DNA of 64,000 bases, taken from Armigeres subalbatus. Its lineage: Eukaryota > Arthropoda > Insecta > Diptera > Culicidae. The notes below the pieces were generated by a model. It was not told the DNA's origin. It saw nothing but the letters and a program-made list of their open reading frames with translations, and made no database searches. Below, piece by piece: positions 1 through 11,447 of this stretch. The position numbers were made by a program, and so were the translations under genes. How positions within the stretch are numbered: the first letter of the stretch is position 1; each line of letters begins with the position of its first letter. Location: positions 339,946,966 to 340,010,965 of the forward strand of contig NC_085140.1 of the NCBI RefSeq assembly GCF_024139115.2, written 5' to 3'.

Positions 1-895
1 AATATGGCAATATTCATTCAGTATTATATTTTTTCATAAAACTTAACAAACAGAATTAACATATATTGCTAGACAAATTTTAATAAATTTTAAAATCCAT
101 CCGATTTTACTCAAATAAAATAATGTGGATAACTTATTTTCGAACAGTCCTTATAATTGGGTATCCCACTAAATAAAAAATAAATCTGAACATTCATTTT
201 CTAATTATGACTAAGTCAATACTGTAAAACTATGCTGACAAGACAATATTACATAATACATAATTCTTAAGTGAACTAAGGGTTTAAACGAAATTTGAAT
301 CCGTATATGAAAAATCCCACAATTTCTGTATTTTTATACTTACTGATATAAAACTGATGAGCTTCTGAAAAATTGTACATTGGATTCCCTGTTAAGAATT
401 ATTTATCAGTGGATTATGGATTTTGGCTTGACGATGCTGTAAACTCTTGCCTTAGGAATAGGAATTCTCACTTGCTTTAGGATCAGGAATAAGTATAATT
501 TGCATTTATTTAGTCCTTCTACATCTACTTAGTATAAACTATTATCTCTAAACCTGTAAATATTTTAAAGTTATTTTTTTACGGTTAGTTTTTTTGTTTT
601 CGGAAAATAATTCTCTCCCTAGTATAACGCCATTGAGCATTTTTTCCGTATAATTCTCTATTTCTATTTGTTATATATGTTTGCTAGAAAGATGATCGCA
701 TTATAATAATTAAAATTTGTAACAAAATCAATCAGAAAAATTACTGTTTAGTAAAAAATAGATTCCTTTTCACAAATTAGTGTAAATTTTAATTATTGTA
801 AAGAAGCTCATTCCTTTACCGGAAGCGAAACTTCTCGTTGACTTGAACGTGTTTGTACAGCTACCTACTGAATTAGCAATTGCATTTTTTTTTTA
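1..895. other. AT-rich non-coding sequence
   Basis: No open frame with recognisable protein similarity, no tandem array and no clear inverted repeat is visible. It probably belongs to an intron of the CNG channel gene, because the first visible exon at 5765 starts with a split codon and so needs an upstream exon. Confidence 0.4.
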
Positions 896-897
896 TT

Positions 898-1325
898 AGG
901 GGGGTCCCGTAGCGTAGTTGGCTACACGTTCGCCTTACAAGCGAATGGTCATGGGTTCGATTCCCAGCCCCTTCCCCAAAACCCTCGTCAGTCGTCAGAT
1001 GCGCAGCCCATACGGTGGCGTTTGGGAGACGCGCCTTACCGTCACGGCTACCTGATGACGACTGACAACTTGTTCTTCTCGGAGGCATTCCTCCAACGTA
1101 CCCGGATAAATGGCAACCAAACAATGCAACGATCATTGGACGCACGACATGGACAAACGGACACAATGGACTCACGATGAGATGGACTGGCAACGACAAC
1201 AATAATGATAATGGAAAAATCTAAAAATAGATTCTGTGTGGATTCTGTACAGCAGAATACCACAGTAGATCTCGGCACAGTAGCGGTTAAGTAACACAGA
1301 GTGCCTAACAAATAAAGAAAGGAAT
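898..1325 (+). repeat. tRNA-derived SINE (tRNA-Val-like head)
   Basis: The 5' end folds like a tRNA: an A-box-like TAGCGTAGTTGG, an anticodon-region segment CGCCTTACAAGCG and a perfect B box GGTTCGATTCC near 954-964. About 330 bp of non-tRNA body follows, ending in an A-rich tract near 1328. This is the layout of a pol III-transcribed SINE, not a functional tRNA gene: the acceptor stem does not close and the body continues directly. Frames opening across it on the minus strand are shadows. No target-site duplication was found. Confidence 0.7.
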
Positions 1326-1329
1326 ATAA

Positions 1330-2090
1330 AAAAAAAATTTTATTGATTATTATTTACTTGAAAATGGAAGTTTTCAAAATAACACCATATCTTCTGCACG
1401 GTTATTATAATGAAATCAAAATGAGGTAGTATTTTAAAAGCCTCGAAATACGTTTATCGTAATTGAATGATTTTTTGTCCCTTGATCAATTTACTGATTT
1501 CTATGATATTTTCATGCATTTTGTGTTGAGAGATGACGAGCTTACATGTGCTAGATGTGTACTAACCTAATATTTATATGGATTTATAAAATGCATCCTA
1601 AAAATACCATTTTTATAAAGCGACTAGTCGACCCGGCAGACGTTGTCCTGCATAGTAGGCGAAAATGAGCGTTCTGAGCTGCCAATGCGAATTATCTTCA
1701 TTTTTGTTTTTCATAATTTCTCTACCCTTACTCGTGATTTTTGCATGAAAAAATATCATATAAACCCGTCGGAAACGATAACGGACATATTTGCTGAAGG
1801 AATGGAGAAAATCTATCCAGCCGTTTTCGAGTTATGCGGATACGAACACAGACCTTTTCATTTTTACTATATTGATATGTTTATAAATACAATCGATAAA
1901 ATAATAAGAAAAAGTTGACAATAAATACAACACATGTAGGGTCCTTAAAACCTCTGGCGTTTTACGAATAATAATGATTGTTAGAGTTAATCAAATTTAT
2001 TCAATAATTATTATTTTTCTGGTCAATAATTTTTTCGGTGTTGCAGCTGGAACAACAATCAAGCAATGTTTTCAGTTAAAATTTTTGGAT
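1330..2090. other. Non-coding, AT-rich
   Basis: The 91-codon + frame at 1643-1918 has no recognisable domain and AT-rich composition like its surroundings. Nothing else is seen. Confidence 0.35.
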
Positions 2091-2099
2091 TCAAATATG

Positions 2100-2553
2100 A
2101 AACTAGACTTTTACAGAAAGTTCGTCTGATTTTTCTACGAGAACTTTTCCGATTTTGAATGAAACAAACTTTTCGAACTGTCATCGGAAATTATTTTTAA
2201 TTTTTTTTCGAATTTCTTCAGAATTTTTTGGAATTTCGTATACATTTACAATAAGATTTCTTGCAAATATTAACGAGAAATTCATCCAAACTTGTGGAAA
2301 TTTTGACAGGGGACAAATGCAACTTGTTGCGAGAAAATCGGTTTAAAATTACTATATTAAAAAGTGGCTAATGGTTTTCGGTATCGTGTGCACACACATA
2401 CACACTGACAGACAGAAATTTGTTCAGCTCGACGAGCTGAATCGATTGATAAATAATATCATGGGTTTCCAAGCCTTCTCTACAAGTTCGTTTTTGGAGT
2501 GAAATGATAGCCTTTCGGTACAACTTTGTTGCACGAAAAAGGCAAGAAAACTA
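2100..2553 (+). repeat. Dispersed repeat family 'R1' copy (CA-run / GAGCTGA type)
   Basis: This family occurs at least eight times in the window. Shared landmarks in order: a 'lead' with CAACTTGTTGCGAG and AAATCGGTT, a CA-rich run, a segment like TCGTCGAGCTGAGTCGAT, then ATGGGTCTCCGGGCCTT, GGAGCGATCATATAGCC and ending GAGAAAGGCA. This copy is old: it has CAACTTGTTGCGAGAAAATC at 2321, the CA run at about 2390, ATCATGGGTTTCCAAGCCTT at about 2458 and GAAAAAGGCA at its end. The name R1 here is only a local label, not the R1 LINE clade. Confidence 0.6.
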
Positions 2554-2789
2554 CAAATAGGGGTCTGTTATTTCAATGTGATTTTTAAATTTTTAAATCA
2601 TCTCTAAACACATTATCATAATCAAACGTAAATTTATATGTTCATATAAATTCTCACTGTTATTATTAACCATAAAATTGTCGAATTTTAAATTTCATGC
2701 TCATATGTCGCTCCAAATATTTTACAGAAAACTTAATTTTGTAAATGTGACAAGATGTTCGGAAAAGTATCCGCTCAAGAGATTCATGG

Positions 2790-3090
2790 CAATCCAAGAT
2801 TTGAAGGATGTTTCCCTACGGACTCTGGTCGCAAAACAGTTATTCGAAAAAGTGAAATCAGAATTGCGTACATATTGTAAAACCAATTTAAAAAAATTCC
2901 GCGGAAAAAAATTAAAATTTCGTTTCGTTTCGAAAAATTTTGAATTAAATGCACCTTGATTTCGTATCGTTTCGAAGTCTGGAAAGAAATCTATATTTCG
3001 TTTTGTTTTGATCCGAATCAACATAGACATTTAAAATTTCGTTTCGTTTCGTTTCGTTAGGAAAAAGTGTGTTATCGCATACCCTTAGTA
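2790..3090 (-). repeat. TTTCGTTTCG-rich dispersed repeat, copy A
   Basis: It contains repeated CGTTTCGTTTCG strings, TTCCGCGGAA and a GCATACCC end. The same sequence in the opposite orientation lies at about 38815-39080 (ACGAAACGAAACGAAA, TTCCGCGGAA, GGGTATGCGATAA). A related, shorter stretch is at 44725-44905. Short + and - frames here are shadows of this repeat. Confidence 0.6.
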
Positions 3091-3228
3091 CGAACGCGCT
3101 TTCGAACGAATGTTGATGCGCATTCTCGTTTACGCCAGCAAAATCAAATGGGGAAATGATTCGAACGAACTGCATTCGTAAAGTTCCGTTCGTCCGTAAA
3201 CAAGAATAGGGGTGATAATAATGTATTA

Positions 3229-3611
3229 GGGTCTGTTCAAATATTACGTAACTCAATAGGGGGTGCGGGGTTGTTTGATTTTTGTTACGCTTTGTTACGC
3301 AAAATATAGGGGGTGGGGGTCCTTCGAAATGTTGTTACGCGTAACAAGTTATTTGCATAGAGAAAAAATATTTAAAATAATTCAAAAAATATTCATTATC
3401 TTTGAAAAAGCATGAAATAAACAATAGATAATAAGTTATTGCACCGTCCTTCAAATTCTACTTAAATTAAGATCATTTCCAAAAAATAACATTTGTTACG
3501 CGTTACGCATAGGGGTGGGGGTGGTTTAGAAAATTGTTACGGATTGTTACGAGGGGGTGGGGGGCTCCCAAAAACAACGTTTTTCGCGTTACGTAATATT
3601 TGAACAGGCCC
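3229..3611. mobile_element. MITE, 383 bp, TA-flanked
   Basis: The ends are inverted repeats: GGGTCTGTTCAAATATTACG at 3229 and its complement CGTAATATTTGAACAGGCCC ending at 3611 (one mismatch). Both sides carry TA (3227-3228 and 3612-3613). The interior repeats GTTACGC and GGGGGTGGGG motifs in both orientations. No coding capacity. The TA duplication fits Tc1/mariner-type mobilisation, by inference. Confidence 0.75.
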
Positions 3612-3613
3612 TA

Positions 3614-4570
3614 TAGCATTTAATCAAATTTGTTTTGAAAGCATGATTAAAAATGTTCAATCTCAACCCAGCTGCCGAAAGCGAAATTTTTGCTGGCTAG
3701 TTTTTACGTCGCTTAACGTCAAAAACTACGAGTACGATTACGTCGCAAATCACTTATTTTATACAATACGAAGTTACGTCACATTTTTGTGATATAAAAT
3801 GGTTGTTAATACACGACAGCGATGATGTGATATTACATATTCTACTGTGATTTCGTAGTACATATTTTTTATGACTTAACAGGTCCTTAAGCATTGTCTT
3901 TATACTTCTTTTTCTTCGTAATTTCCTCGGTTTATTTTGGACATTTTCGTGTCGTGTCGTCTAGAATCGAGTCGCCTAAAATCATTGTTATGTAAATTAT
4001 AAACTTTATATACTAAATAATATTATACTAGTCGATTTAATCCTGCCATACCAGGGTTGGGCAGTTGTTTTTCGTGAGAAAATGTCAAATGCAAAGTTGT
4101 TAGCAGCGCTGCACTCTAGATCGATTTTGACTCGATTGTTTTGGATTTCTTCACAACTCACCAACCTTAAAAATGTTCATGGTCAAACCAAAGACTAATT
4201 AAGACGTAGCTGTAGAGCTCATCGGAGGGACCACTTTAAGTACCGCATTTGGTCCCACGGTACCCAAGTTTGACAGTTATGATGAAAACCCACTTTTTAT
4301 CTAACTGTATCTAACTTCGGTAAAGTAGTAACCAAACAAACATGCGTACAGAATGTGAAAACCGTGTTTGTTTTCATGTGTCGGTTGAAATTTTTAGCAA
4401 TTTACTTCAAAACTTTCGTACCTATTATATGTTTGCCTTTCTCGTACAACAAAGTTTAAAAAAAAAAGTTTGACGAAATGTTCGTTAGTAGATTGATTAT
4501 CATAACATAATTCTAGGTTGCTTCCTGAAATATCTGTTTAAATTTTTTTTTTCTTACATTCATAAAGAAT
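3614..4570. other. Non-coding interval
   Basis: A CG-containing stretch near 3690-3850 with repeated ACGTC(A/G) motifs, otherwise AT-rich sequence. No gene or complete transposon is recognised. Confidence 0.3.
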
Positions 4571-4576
4571 TTATAT

Positions 4577-4856
4577 CTTTTTGCCTTTCTCGTATACTAA
4601 GTATACGTAAAGGCTTAATGATCACTCCAAACCCAAACTTTTGATAGAAGGCTCGGAGACCCATAGTGTTATATACCAATCTACTCAGCTCGACGAATTG
4701 ATCTGATGTCTGTGTGTGTGTATGTGTACAAAATTTTGTAGACACACTTTTTGGAATTCAGTATTGGCCGAATTACTCGAAACAAGTTCCATTCGATTAA
4801 GAATCCTGTCCCATTGTTTGCTATTCAACATTGGTCAGATTGGACTATGGAATCAG
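4577..4856 (-). repeat. Dispersed repeat family copy (same family as 2100-2553)
   Basis: Reads in reverse: TTTTTGCCTTTCTCGTATAC at 4577, CTCGGAGACCCATAGTG at about 4650, AGCTCGACGAATTGA at about 4687, a GT run, then GATTGGACTATGGAATCAGA at the far end. Short frames on both strands here are artefacts of this repeat. Confidence 0.65.
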
Positions 4857-4989
4857 AGGCTTGAGGGATTGAGGTTAAACTGTATGCAGCGGAAACAACT
4901 TTTCAAGCAATTAGTTAAAAAACCTCGGTACCCGGTCCTAGGCTTAACTGATTGCTGGAAAAATCGAGTTGGGGATTTAAATACGTACT

Positions 4990-5260
4990 AACTCTTCATG
5001 AACTGGTGAAAAAATGGTAGGCGCCTTCAATGGGATTGCTCCCTATGAAGGGTCTAAATAGCGGGACCTTGTCATGGTGGTCTTGAGGAAACAAAACAAC
5101 AACTGTATCGAAACCGATACTGCATTGCTTCTCAATAGCACTGGAGTAATTCGACATGCACTTAAACACTAAGGATACGGGTAACGCAACAATAGATCTA
5201 ATAATTGGTCGCAGTGGCACAACCGAACAGGAAAAAAAATGGGATCAGAAGTTATGGCCA
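4990..5260 (+). mobile_element. Non-LTR retrotransposon 3' end fragment
   Basis: The segment ACAATAGATCTAATAATTGG followed by TCGCAGTGGCAC and GAACAGGAAAAAAAATGG at about 5190-5242 matches the tail after a LINE ORF at about 46250-46305 (ACAATAGATCTAACAAATGG, TCGCAGTG, CAAGGAGAAAAAAAAGG). This is therefore a 5'-truncated copy of the same LINE, consisting only of 3' UTR. Confidence 0.45.
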
Positions 5261-5764
5261 AAATACTATTTTATATGTGCAAAACCCGCTAAAAAACACT
5301 CTCTCATATTTTTCAGTATTTTTTCGCACGAGAAAGGCATCAACACCGCTAGGGTTTTTTTTATATAAAAACATAGCTCATCTCACCACAAATCGATTAG
5401 CGAGAAAATCTTGCAAATCGGTCAACCGGTCATTTTTATATAGGTAGATAGAAGAAGAGAGAGATAGATATAAGATGGTTATTAATTTCGAGAACTCACA
5501 TTTTTTCGTGACTTGTTTTAGAACTTATTCCAAATAATTTACGCTGCCTGGGAACCTCTCGTCGAGACAACACTCCTCTCCAGCGAAATAGTCATTGAGT
5601 GACAGTCACTTTACTATTAATTTCCGAGAATCAACCTCTGTGTACGTGCCGCCGCACCGTCGACCAACAACAATTTAATTCACTTGTTCCCAAACACGAC
5701 GGAATCTAATCCTGCTGGATTTTCTTTTTTTTTTGCTTGTGCTTCTCTTCCGTGATTAATGCAG

Positions 5765-6033
5765 GGTACCTGGAGCAGGGTTTGCTGGTACGTGACGCGT
5801 CCAAACTGCGGAGGCATTACTTCTCCAAAGAGCGCTGGTGGCTGGACGTGGTCTCTATGCTACCCACCGATCTGGCCTACATCTGGTGGGCGCCGAGTTC
5901 CTGCGCCGCGACTCGGCTGCCCTGCCCAATAATAGTTAGAATTAATAGGTTACTGCGTCTTCCAAGAATGTTGGAATGGTTCGACCGGACCGAGACGGCC
6001 ACCGGCTACCCCAACGCGTTTAGGATATGTAAG
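5765..6033 (+). CDS. CNG channel alpha-type subunit, exon 1 in window (S2-S4)
   Basis: First visible exon of a cyclic-nucleotide-gated cation channel, a plasma-membrane channel opened by cGMP or cAMP and used in sensory signalling (family knowledge). The peptide begins GYLEQGLLVRDASKLRRHYF, the conserved loop after S2, then S3 (RWWLDVVSMLPTDLAYIWW) and the S4 charges (VRINRLLRLPRMLEWFDRTE). It is bounded by AG at 5763-5764 and donor GTGAGT at 6034. It starts with two bases of a split Gly codon, so at least one earlier exon (N-terminus, S1) lies outside the window. Joined with seven further exons (6093, 12296, 12579, 12844, 13123, 13436, 26641) the frame stays open for 534 residues. The pore and zipper resemble CNGA rather than CNGB subunits; which insect paralogue this is cannot be decided here. 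Confidence 0.93.
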
Positions 6034-6092
6034 GTGAGTAGTTCCCGAGCCGTGACGAAACCGAATCCGACACTAATTTCGCTTGTCAACAG
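6034..6092 (+). other. CNG intron, 59 nt
   Basis: Begins GTGAGT and ends CAACAG, phase 0. A short intron of typical dipteran size. Confidence 0.9.
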
Positions 6093-6363
6093 GTCGTTTT
6101 AGCTATCTTAGTACTAATTCATTGGAATGCGTGTCTTTACTTCGCAATAAGCTACGCGCTCGGTTTCAGCACCGACAACTGGGTGTACAACATCAATGGG
6201 GCGAAGAATCTGACGCTGTCACGGCAGTACATCTACAGCTTCTACTGGTCCACGTTGACGCTGACCACGATTGGCGAGACCCCGACACCGGAGAACGACG
6301 CCGAATATTTGTTCGTCGTTGCGGATTTTCTGGCCGGGGTGCTGATCTTTGCAACCATTGTCG
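6093..6363 (+). CDS. CNG channel exon 2 (S5, pore, S6)
   Basis: Encodes S5 ([20 protein letters not shown]), an extracellular turret, the pore helix and filter ([19 protein letters not shown]) and S6 ([13 protein letters not shown]). The TIGETP filter, with its single Glu, is the calcium-permeable, non-selective CNGA-type filter; potassium channels have GYG here. Two Trp-containing pore-turret motifs (HWNAC, NWVYN) are also family features. The exon ends in one base of a Gly codon before donor GTGAGT at 6364 and joins 12296 to give [11 protein letters not shown], the end of S6. Confidence 0.95.
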
Positions 6364-7399
6364 GTGAGTACATTAAAAATTGAGTGCATTGCATAGGGCT
6401 ATGGGTTTTTCTTTGTTGCAAATGGATCGTAAAATCTTTAGTGTCTGTAATATAATTGGGAAGTATTCATTTCATTCATATACATGTTAGTAGCATTATG
6501 CTTTCCAAGCAAAAGTTTCTGCAATGAGAGGTTAAAAAGATGGAAGCAATTTGCAATTGAATCGTCATAAAATTACAATGATTTTAATGACATGTTTGCA
6601 TTGAAACATCACACCAAATTTTCTGTTCGCATGGTTTCTGCTCAGATTGTATGGCTTTTAAAATGTTTGATTAAAGATTCTTCAAGCTAGCCGTTATTGA
6701 TTCGAAGTAATCAACGTGGAAATAATGGTGTAATCAAGATTAAATTATTGAGACGTCACATTTTAGCAGCCATGTTTTCGATATAAGTATATCAATTTAC
6801 ATAATAACTTTGCATTTTATATTTAGCTTCTTCTCTAACGAATCCTTAGAATCCCACCATAGTCACCTTTCTTTCAATGACGCATATTGATAACCTCCAT
6901 CGTAGCAAAAATTAATGGTTTAGAATCGAATTACAATAATCGTACATGTTACCGCAAGAAGGGGGTGTAAGAACCGTGTAAGACGAGTCACATCACCATC
7001 ATCGTCATCGCTTGCAACCATCGTTTCGCAGAATTTAGAACGCTTCCATCTCCAGTTTACAGACAGCGTCCTTCGAAAGCAATCTCGTCACACGTTTGTC
7101 TTTCACGTATATCGTACATGATGGCGAAACCATAAAGGAGATCCTGTTCTTGGTCATTTGATCCGATTATTTCCTCTATAAAAGCGTTTCGCTGCTTCCC
7201 GCCTTGGGGCTTGGTATCGTGCAACGATACAAAAAACCTTCTATACGTGCGACCAACAGCAGGAGACGGTCATCAATCACTTATTTGCCGGTATGTCTCG
7301 GTGAAAAATCGACGGAAACAAGCAAATAAATCGCACAAATCCATGCAATCCGATGACCGATTGTAAGGATACGCAGTGGGAAATGCGTCAACGCTGAAA

Positions 7400-7745
7400 T
7401 GGATCATCCAAAAACCACTTTTCGAAATGTTGCGAAGCGAGTTGAAGTTTGGAAGCAAAGTAATGAATAAAACAAAAATGCTCATTATTGATATTGATGT
7501 TATTCTTTAACGTCATTGAATTTCCCACGATTCAGTATTCCTCAATTACTTTTCTTACAAGCATCAAATAGCTCCGCAACAAATACGACCAGTTTTCTTG
7601 TAAAATTTCAAATGTTGTCAATGTACTTATGTACTTATATATTTTTAGCGCTTGAACGCTTCCATTCAGGGAAGGGTTTTCCATAAAAGTTACTGTTTTC
7701 ATAGTAATTTTCATACAAACTTCAAATCGCATATGCTCACTGAAA
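7400..7745 (+). repeat. Degraded second copy of the 23383-24354 element
   Basis: Matches in order the interior of the element at 23383: GTTGCGAAGCGA, then TTTGGAAGCAAA, AACAAAAATGCT, TTGAATTTCCCACGA, GAGCATCAAAT-like, TTTTAGAGC-like, TTTTCCATAAAAGTTACTGT and ATAGTAATTTTC. The two ends are not preserved. Short minus frames across it are not genes. Confidence 0.6.
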
Positions 7746-8465
7746 TTACATAGAAATTAGCTAAAAATTTAGGAGGATTATTAAAATGGCAAATACAATA
7801 TTCTAAGCATCTGGAAGTAGAAAAGTCGAAATATAAATCAGTCTTATGTTCACCATATAAGCATACAGGCAAATGCAGATGCATGGTGCATTGTTTCGTC
7901 AACTTCTTGTGACTAAACTTTTTGTGCCAAAATGAAAAGTTTATAATATTCTGCATACCAGTGGGAGCATATTTGCATCGAGATATGCTCTAAAATAACC
8001 CCTGGCCTGAGGTTAAAGTCTACTTGAAGTTTCACAGAGAAAGAATGATTTCTGCTTTGAACAGTAGGAAAATATTTTTGATTAACCTTCTGTCTGTGCT
8101 CAAAAAAACTTACTGAGATACGTTACTGAGATACAGCAGTTATAAGATATTTTTTTTAATTTTCAGTCATTTTCGAATTTTTTTCGATTCTATACAACCT
8201 AGAATCAAATTTTAATGAACCGTTGATATTTATTGACAAATGCTAGTAATGGGGCAGTGGTTGGTAATTTTCATGGTATGAAGTTGTGGGAAAAATACCT
8301 TACGTAGTAAAAAAAACAAATAATTTCCTTTTTCGTAATTCAACCTTTAAGTGAACCATCTTGGGAAGGAATCTTTCAATTATACTAATTTTTGAAATAT
8401 GTTATAGTGAAAAACTGTTGCACAGTAGGTCATGGTGTGCAAAAATTGATACTAAAAACCAAGAA

Positions 8466-8988
8466 TAATCCACCTAGCGGTGATGGTGCCTTTCCCGTGT
8501 ATTATAAAACAAGAAAACACACAAGAGCAACAAAAAACGCACATAACCCTAGAAACATTTTGGTTTTAAGCTGGTTTTATAATACTCTTGAAGAGTAAAT
8601 TATGGTCTTCAAAAGCGTTATAAAACTTAAAATGTTACTTGGGAAGAGAGGTCAAAACTGCACTTCAGGGAGATAAATTCAGTTATTTCCATCAATTCAT
8701 ATTTATTTGCGTTCATTTATTTATTTGTTCATTTGAATGCATTGCAGCAGTTTTTGAAAAAAAATCGATTTTGAAAAAAACTTCCAAGGGAAAAAATAAA
8801 ATCAATGTTTTTAATAACTCCGGAACGCAATGGCCGATTGGGCCAATTTTAAAAAGCGAAAAATTAGGAAAGATTCCGCGTCAAATGTAACCTGTTGCAA
8901 GCAAATCGGATAAGGGAAAGTACAGAAAAGTGTGTCTCACATTTTTTTCTACACACACACACATACATACATACATACACATATACAG
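8466..8988 (+). repeat. Dispersed repeat family copy, left half (interrupted)
   Basis: Has the family start AATCCACCTAGCGGTGATGG at 8468, GCCTTTCCCGTGT, GGCCGATTGGGCCAATTTT, AACCTGTTGCAAGCAAATCG and the CA/CATA run at 8951-8986. The family sequence resumes at about 11309 (CGTCGAGCTGAGTCGATTGG) after the inserted LINE. Confidence 0.7.
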
Positions 8989-9180
8989 AGGCAGCAGGGA
9001 CTTTGTCCAAGGGCTTGACGACCCCTCCCCATGACCACTGCGAGTTAGACCGGGACCATCGTCCCTAACCCCTAATCCCAAGGCGTCAAGCGACCCGTGC
9101 CGAGAGGATGCATGACCAGGGGGTGAAATAATAAGCTAGGCCTTTAACGGAGCCTGTGGGGTACCTGGGCACCCTCCACA
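8989..9180 (+). other. 5' UTR-like leader of the inserted LINE
   Basis: GC-rich sequence starting GGCAGCAGGGACTTTG immediately at the break in the host repeat and running to the first gag frame at 9181. Composition (GC-rich) differs sharply from the AT-rich flanks. Confidence 0.5.
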
Positions 9181-10380
9181 GTGATTGTCTCTCGGCTAAA
9201 AAAAACGCCGGTAGGGGTTATTGACGGCCCATGGCTTGTGGAGGCGATGAACCGCAAACGCGATGAGCTTTCGGCCTTCGAGGTGTCGACGGAACAGCTG
9301 GACGCCATTATCGACTTTGCGTCATCGAAGCATAATATCAGCAAGGACCTCAAGAGGAGCTTGCAGAAACTTCGAAAGTCGGGGCTGGACGCCAAGCTGA
9401 AGAGGGTGGTCGGGATGGCCAAGTGTAAACCCGTTAAATCGGTGGAGTCGAGGTCTACCCAGACTGAGGCCCAAGGATTCGTGGACTCGGGCAAAGTCGA
9501 ATCGACCGAGGGCGTGCCAACGAAGACGATGGTACCAAAGTCTACCCAGACTGAGGCTCAAGTATTCGCGGGTACGTAGGGGGTGACTGCTCCAACGGAG
9601 CAGACACAAAAACGGGGGAGACAGTCTCCAGGGGATGAGCTCCCTGGGGGCCGCTCCAAAACGCGGAGGGTTACTACCCGAACAAGGGTAGTGGGGCTGG
9701 GAAGCTGAACCACGACCAGGTACCCCAAAACCGGGGGAGGAAGGACCTGGAAAGGTCCGTCCACTCAGGAAAGACGGTGGTAAGGGGTTACGGCAGGCTG
9801 AAAGTTCTCAGCCGCACCAGACCAGGGAAATAGAGGGGGATGACGCCTCCTGGACCCTGGTCAAGAACTAGAGGAAACCGAAGACGTCAAGGGCCGAAAA
9901 GAAGGCCCAGGCGAATGAGGGTAGCAAGAAGTCTAGGGTAGGCGCCAATCGCTCCAGGGGCGATACCCTAGTCATCACGGCGGACGAGGCTAAGTACTCG
10001 GACGTTTTGAAGGCGATGAGGAGTGACGTAAAGCTTGGTGAACTCGGCGCCGACGTACGTCGAATAAGACGTACCCGGATGGGCGAGATGATCCTCGAGC
10101 TGAAGCGGGGCGTCTCGCAAAAGGGCGCCCTGTGGGCATATACGAGCAACCCGAAGTTTGCTTCAAGTGCCTGGAACCGGGGCACAAGCAATGGGACTGC
10201 AAAGGCCCTGACAGAAGCAATCTCTGCCGACGCTGCGGATTGGAGGGACATAAGGCACAATGCTGCACGAACCCTCCCAATTGTTTGTTTTGTTCCAGCA
10301 AAGCTGTGAACAGCAAGCACCCCATGGGGGGTTCGATGTGCCCGGCGTTTAAGCGTGCTGCAAAATCACAGTGCAGGTAA
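9181..10380 (+). pseudogene. R1-clade-like LINE ORF1 (gag) remnant
   Basis: RNA-binding gag-like ORF1 of a non-LTR retrotransposon. An N-terminal part (9181-9579, 132 codons, charged, with STQTEA repeats) ends at a TAG. After frame breaks the gag core is readable from about 10007 (AMRSDVKLGELGADVRRIRR), and another frame from 10132 gives zinc knuckles CFKCLEPGHKQWDC and CRRCGLEGHKAQC followed by CLFC. The knuckle spacing CX2CX4HX4C is that of R1/I-type ORF1 proteins. Stops and at least two frameshifts make it non-functional. It runs straight into an ORF2 C-terminal remnant, so all of the endonuclease and nearly all of the reverse transcriptase are missing. Confidence 0.8.
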
Positions 10381-11308
10381 CGCAGCTGGCTTGCTCGGCC
10401 TCGCCCGAGTGTTTGGTATGCGCAGGTTTAGAGGAAACGGCGGAACACGTGTTGTTCGTGTGCTCACGTTTTCGCGCAATGCGTGACCACATGCTTGCCA
10501 CATGTGGTCTGGACACTACCCCGGACAACCTAGTTCGGAGGATGTGTAAAGATGAAGTTGGCTGGAACGCCGTTTTATCGGCTATCGCCCAAATCGTCTC
10601 GGAGCTACACAGAAGGTGGCGCGTGGACTCAAGGATGGCTAGTTCAGGCGCAAATAAAAAGTGGTCCAAGGGATCGGAGTCGGCTTCATGGGTCATACCG
10701 GGGGTCATGCTCTGTGGTCGAACTCGATCCTTTTATCGAACAAGTGGCCGCGCGAAGAACAACATGGTATCGTCGCTTTCGCGGCGATGGTCAACCGGGC
10801 GGGTTCCGAGCCCAAGAACGAAAAGGGGTCCTCGTCAAGGCTGGGGCAGGCGTAGGCACCGCGTCGGCAAGTCTCTCTGTGTGCTGGCGAATAGGCCCTA
10901 TCGCAGAAAGGTCAATTTGGGGTGCACGCGGCATCATCATTCTTGATACCAGTCGTGCAGAGGGAAGCAGGTGCGAAGTCGACCCTTCCCACCTTCCGAG
11001 GACATAGGGCGTGGAAAGCCGGCAATGCGCTGGCACGATACCATGGTGTTCTTCTAAAAAAGCGAGTCACGATGTTCGGTGCTGCAAGGACACGCAGCTA
11101 ACCTCGAGGGTGCGTTGTGCACTGGCCCCCCTTTGAAGCATTACTTTCTGGTTGTATCGAAGGGACTATGGGCTTGGCGGCAATGGAAACGGTTTAGCGG
11201 GTCGGGGATGTAGTCCTGCCTCCCTCGGTGATTCCTAACCCCGCACTTCCTGGTCAACCCAGGATGTCTGTTGAGCAGATTCCCCCTCCATTGCTTAGGA
11301 AGAAAAAA
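10381..11308 (+). pseudogene. LINE ORF2 C-terminal remnant and 3' UTR
   Basis: Opens with SPECLVCAGLEETAEHVLFV, the cysteine-histidine motif (CX2CX7HX4C with CSRFRAMRD following) found after the reverse transcriptase domain in R1-clade LINEs, then LVRRMCKDEVGWNAVLSAIA, also typical. The frame decays after about 10650. Non-coding GC-rich sequence continues to about 11308, where the host repeat resumes. Overlapping frames on both strands at 10349-11036 are shadows. Confidence 0.75.
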
Positions 11309-11447
11309 AGCGTCGAGCTGAGTCGATTGGTACATAACATTATGGGTCTCCGAGCCTATCAAAAGATCGGTTTTGGAGTGATCCTATAGACTTTACGATG
11401 TGCTTTACGTATACTTACTAAGTATTACTTAGTATACGCGAAAGGCA
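11309..11447 (+). repeat. Dispersed repeat family copy, right half
   Basis: Continues the copy begun at 8466: GTCGAGCTGAGTCGATTGG, ATTATGGGTCTCCGAGCCT, TTTTGGAGTGATCC, and ends CTTAGTATACGCGAAAGGCA. The two halves together make one full-length family member, comparable with the uninterrupted copy at 17515-17907. Confidence 0.75.

Noticed and set aside
898..970. A functional tRNA-Val gene
   Set aside because: A and B boxes are good but the acceptor stem does not close and a SINE body follows directly.
1643..1918. A small + strand gene (91 codons)
   Set aside because: No domain, AT-rich codons, no splice or promoter context; expected by chance in AT-rich DNA with few stops in one phase.
1..5764. 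An upstream CNG exon encoding S1 within the window
   Set aside because: No stretch resembling the S1-S2 region with a donor in the right phase could be identified by eye. It is likely outside the window, though a very short exon could be missed.
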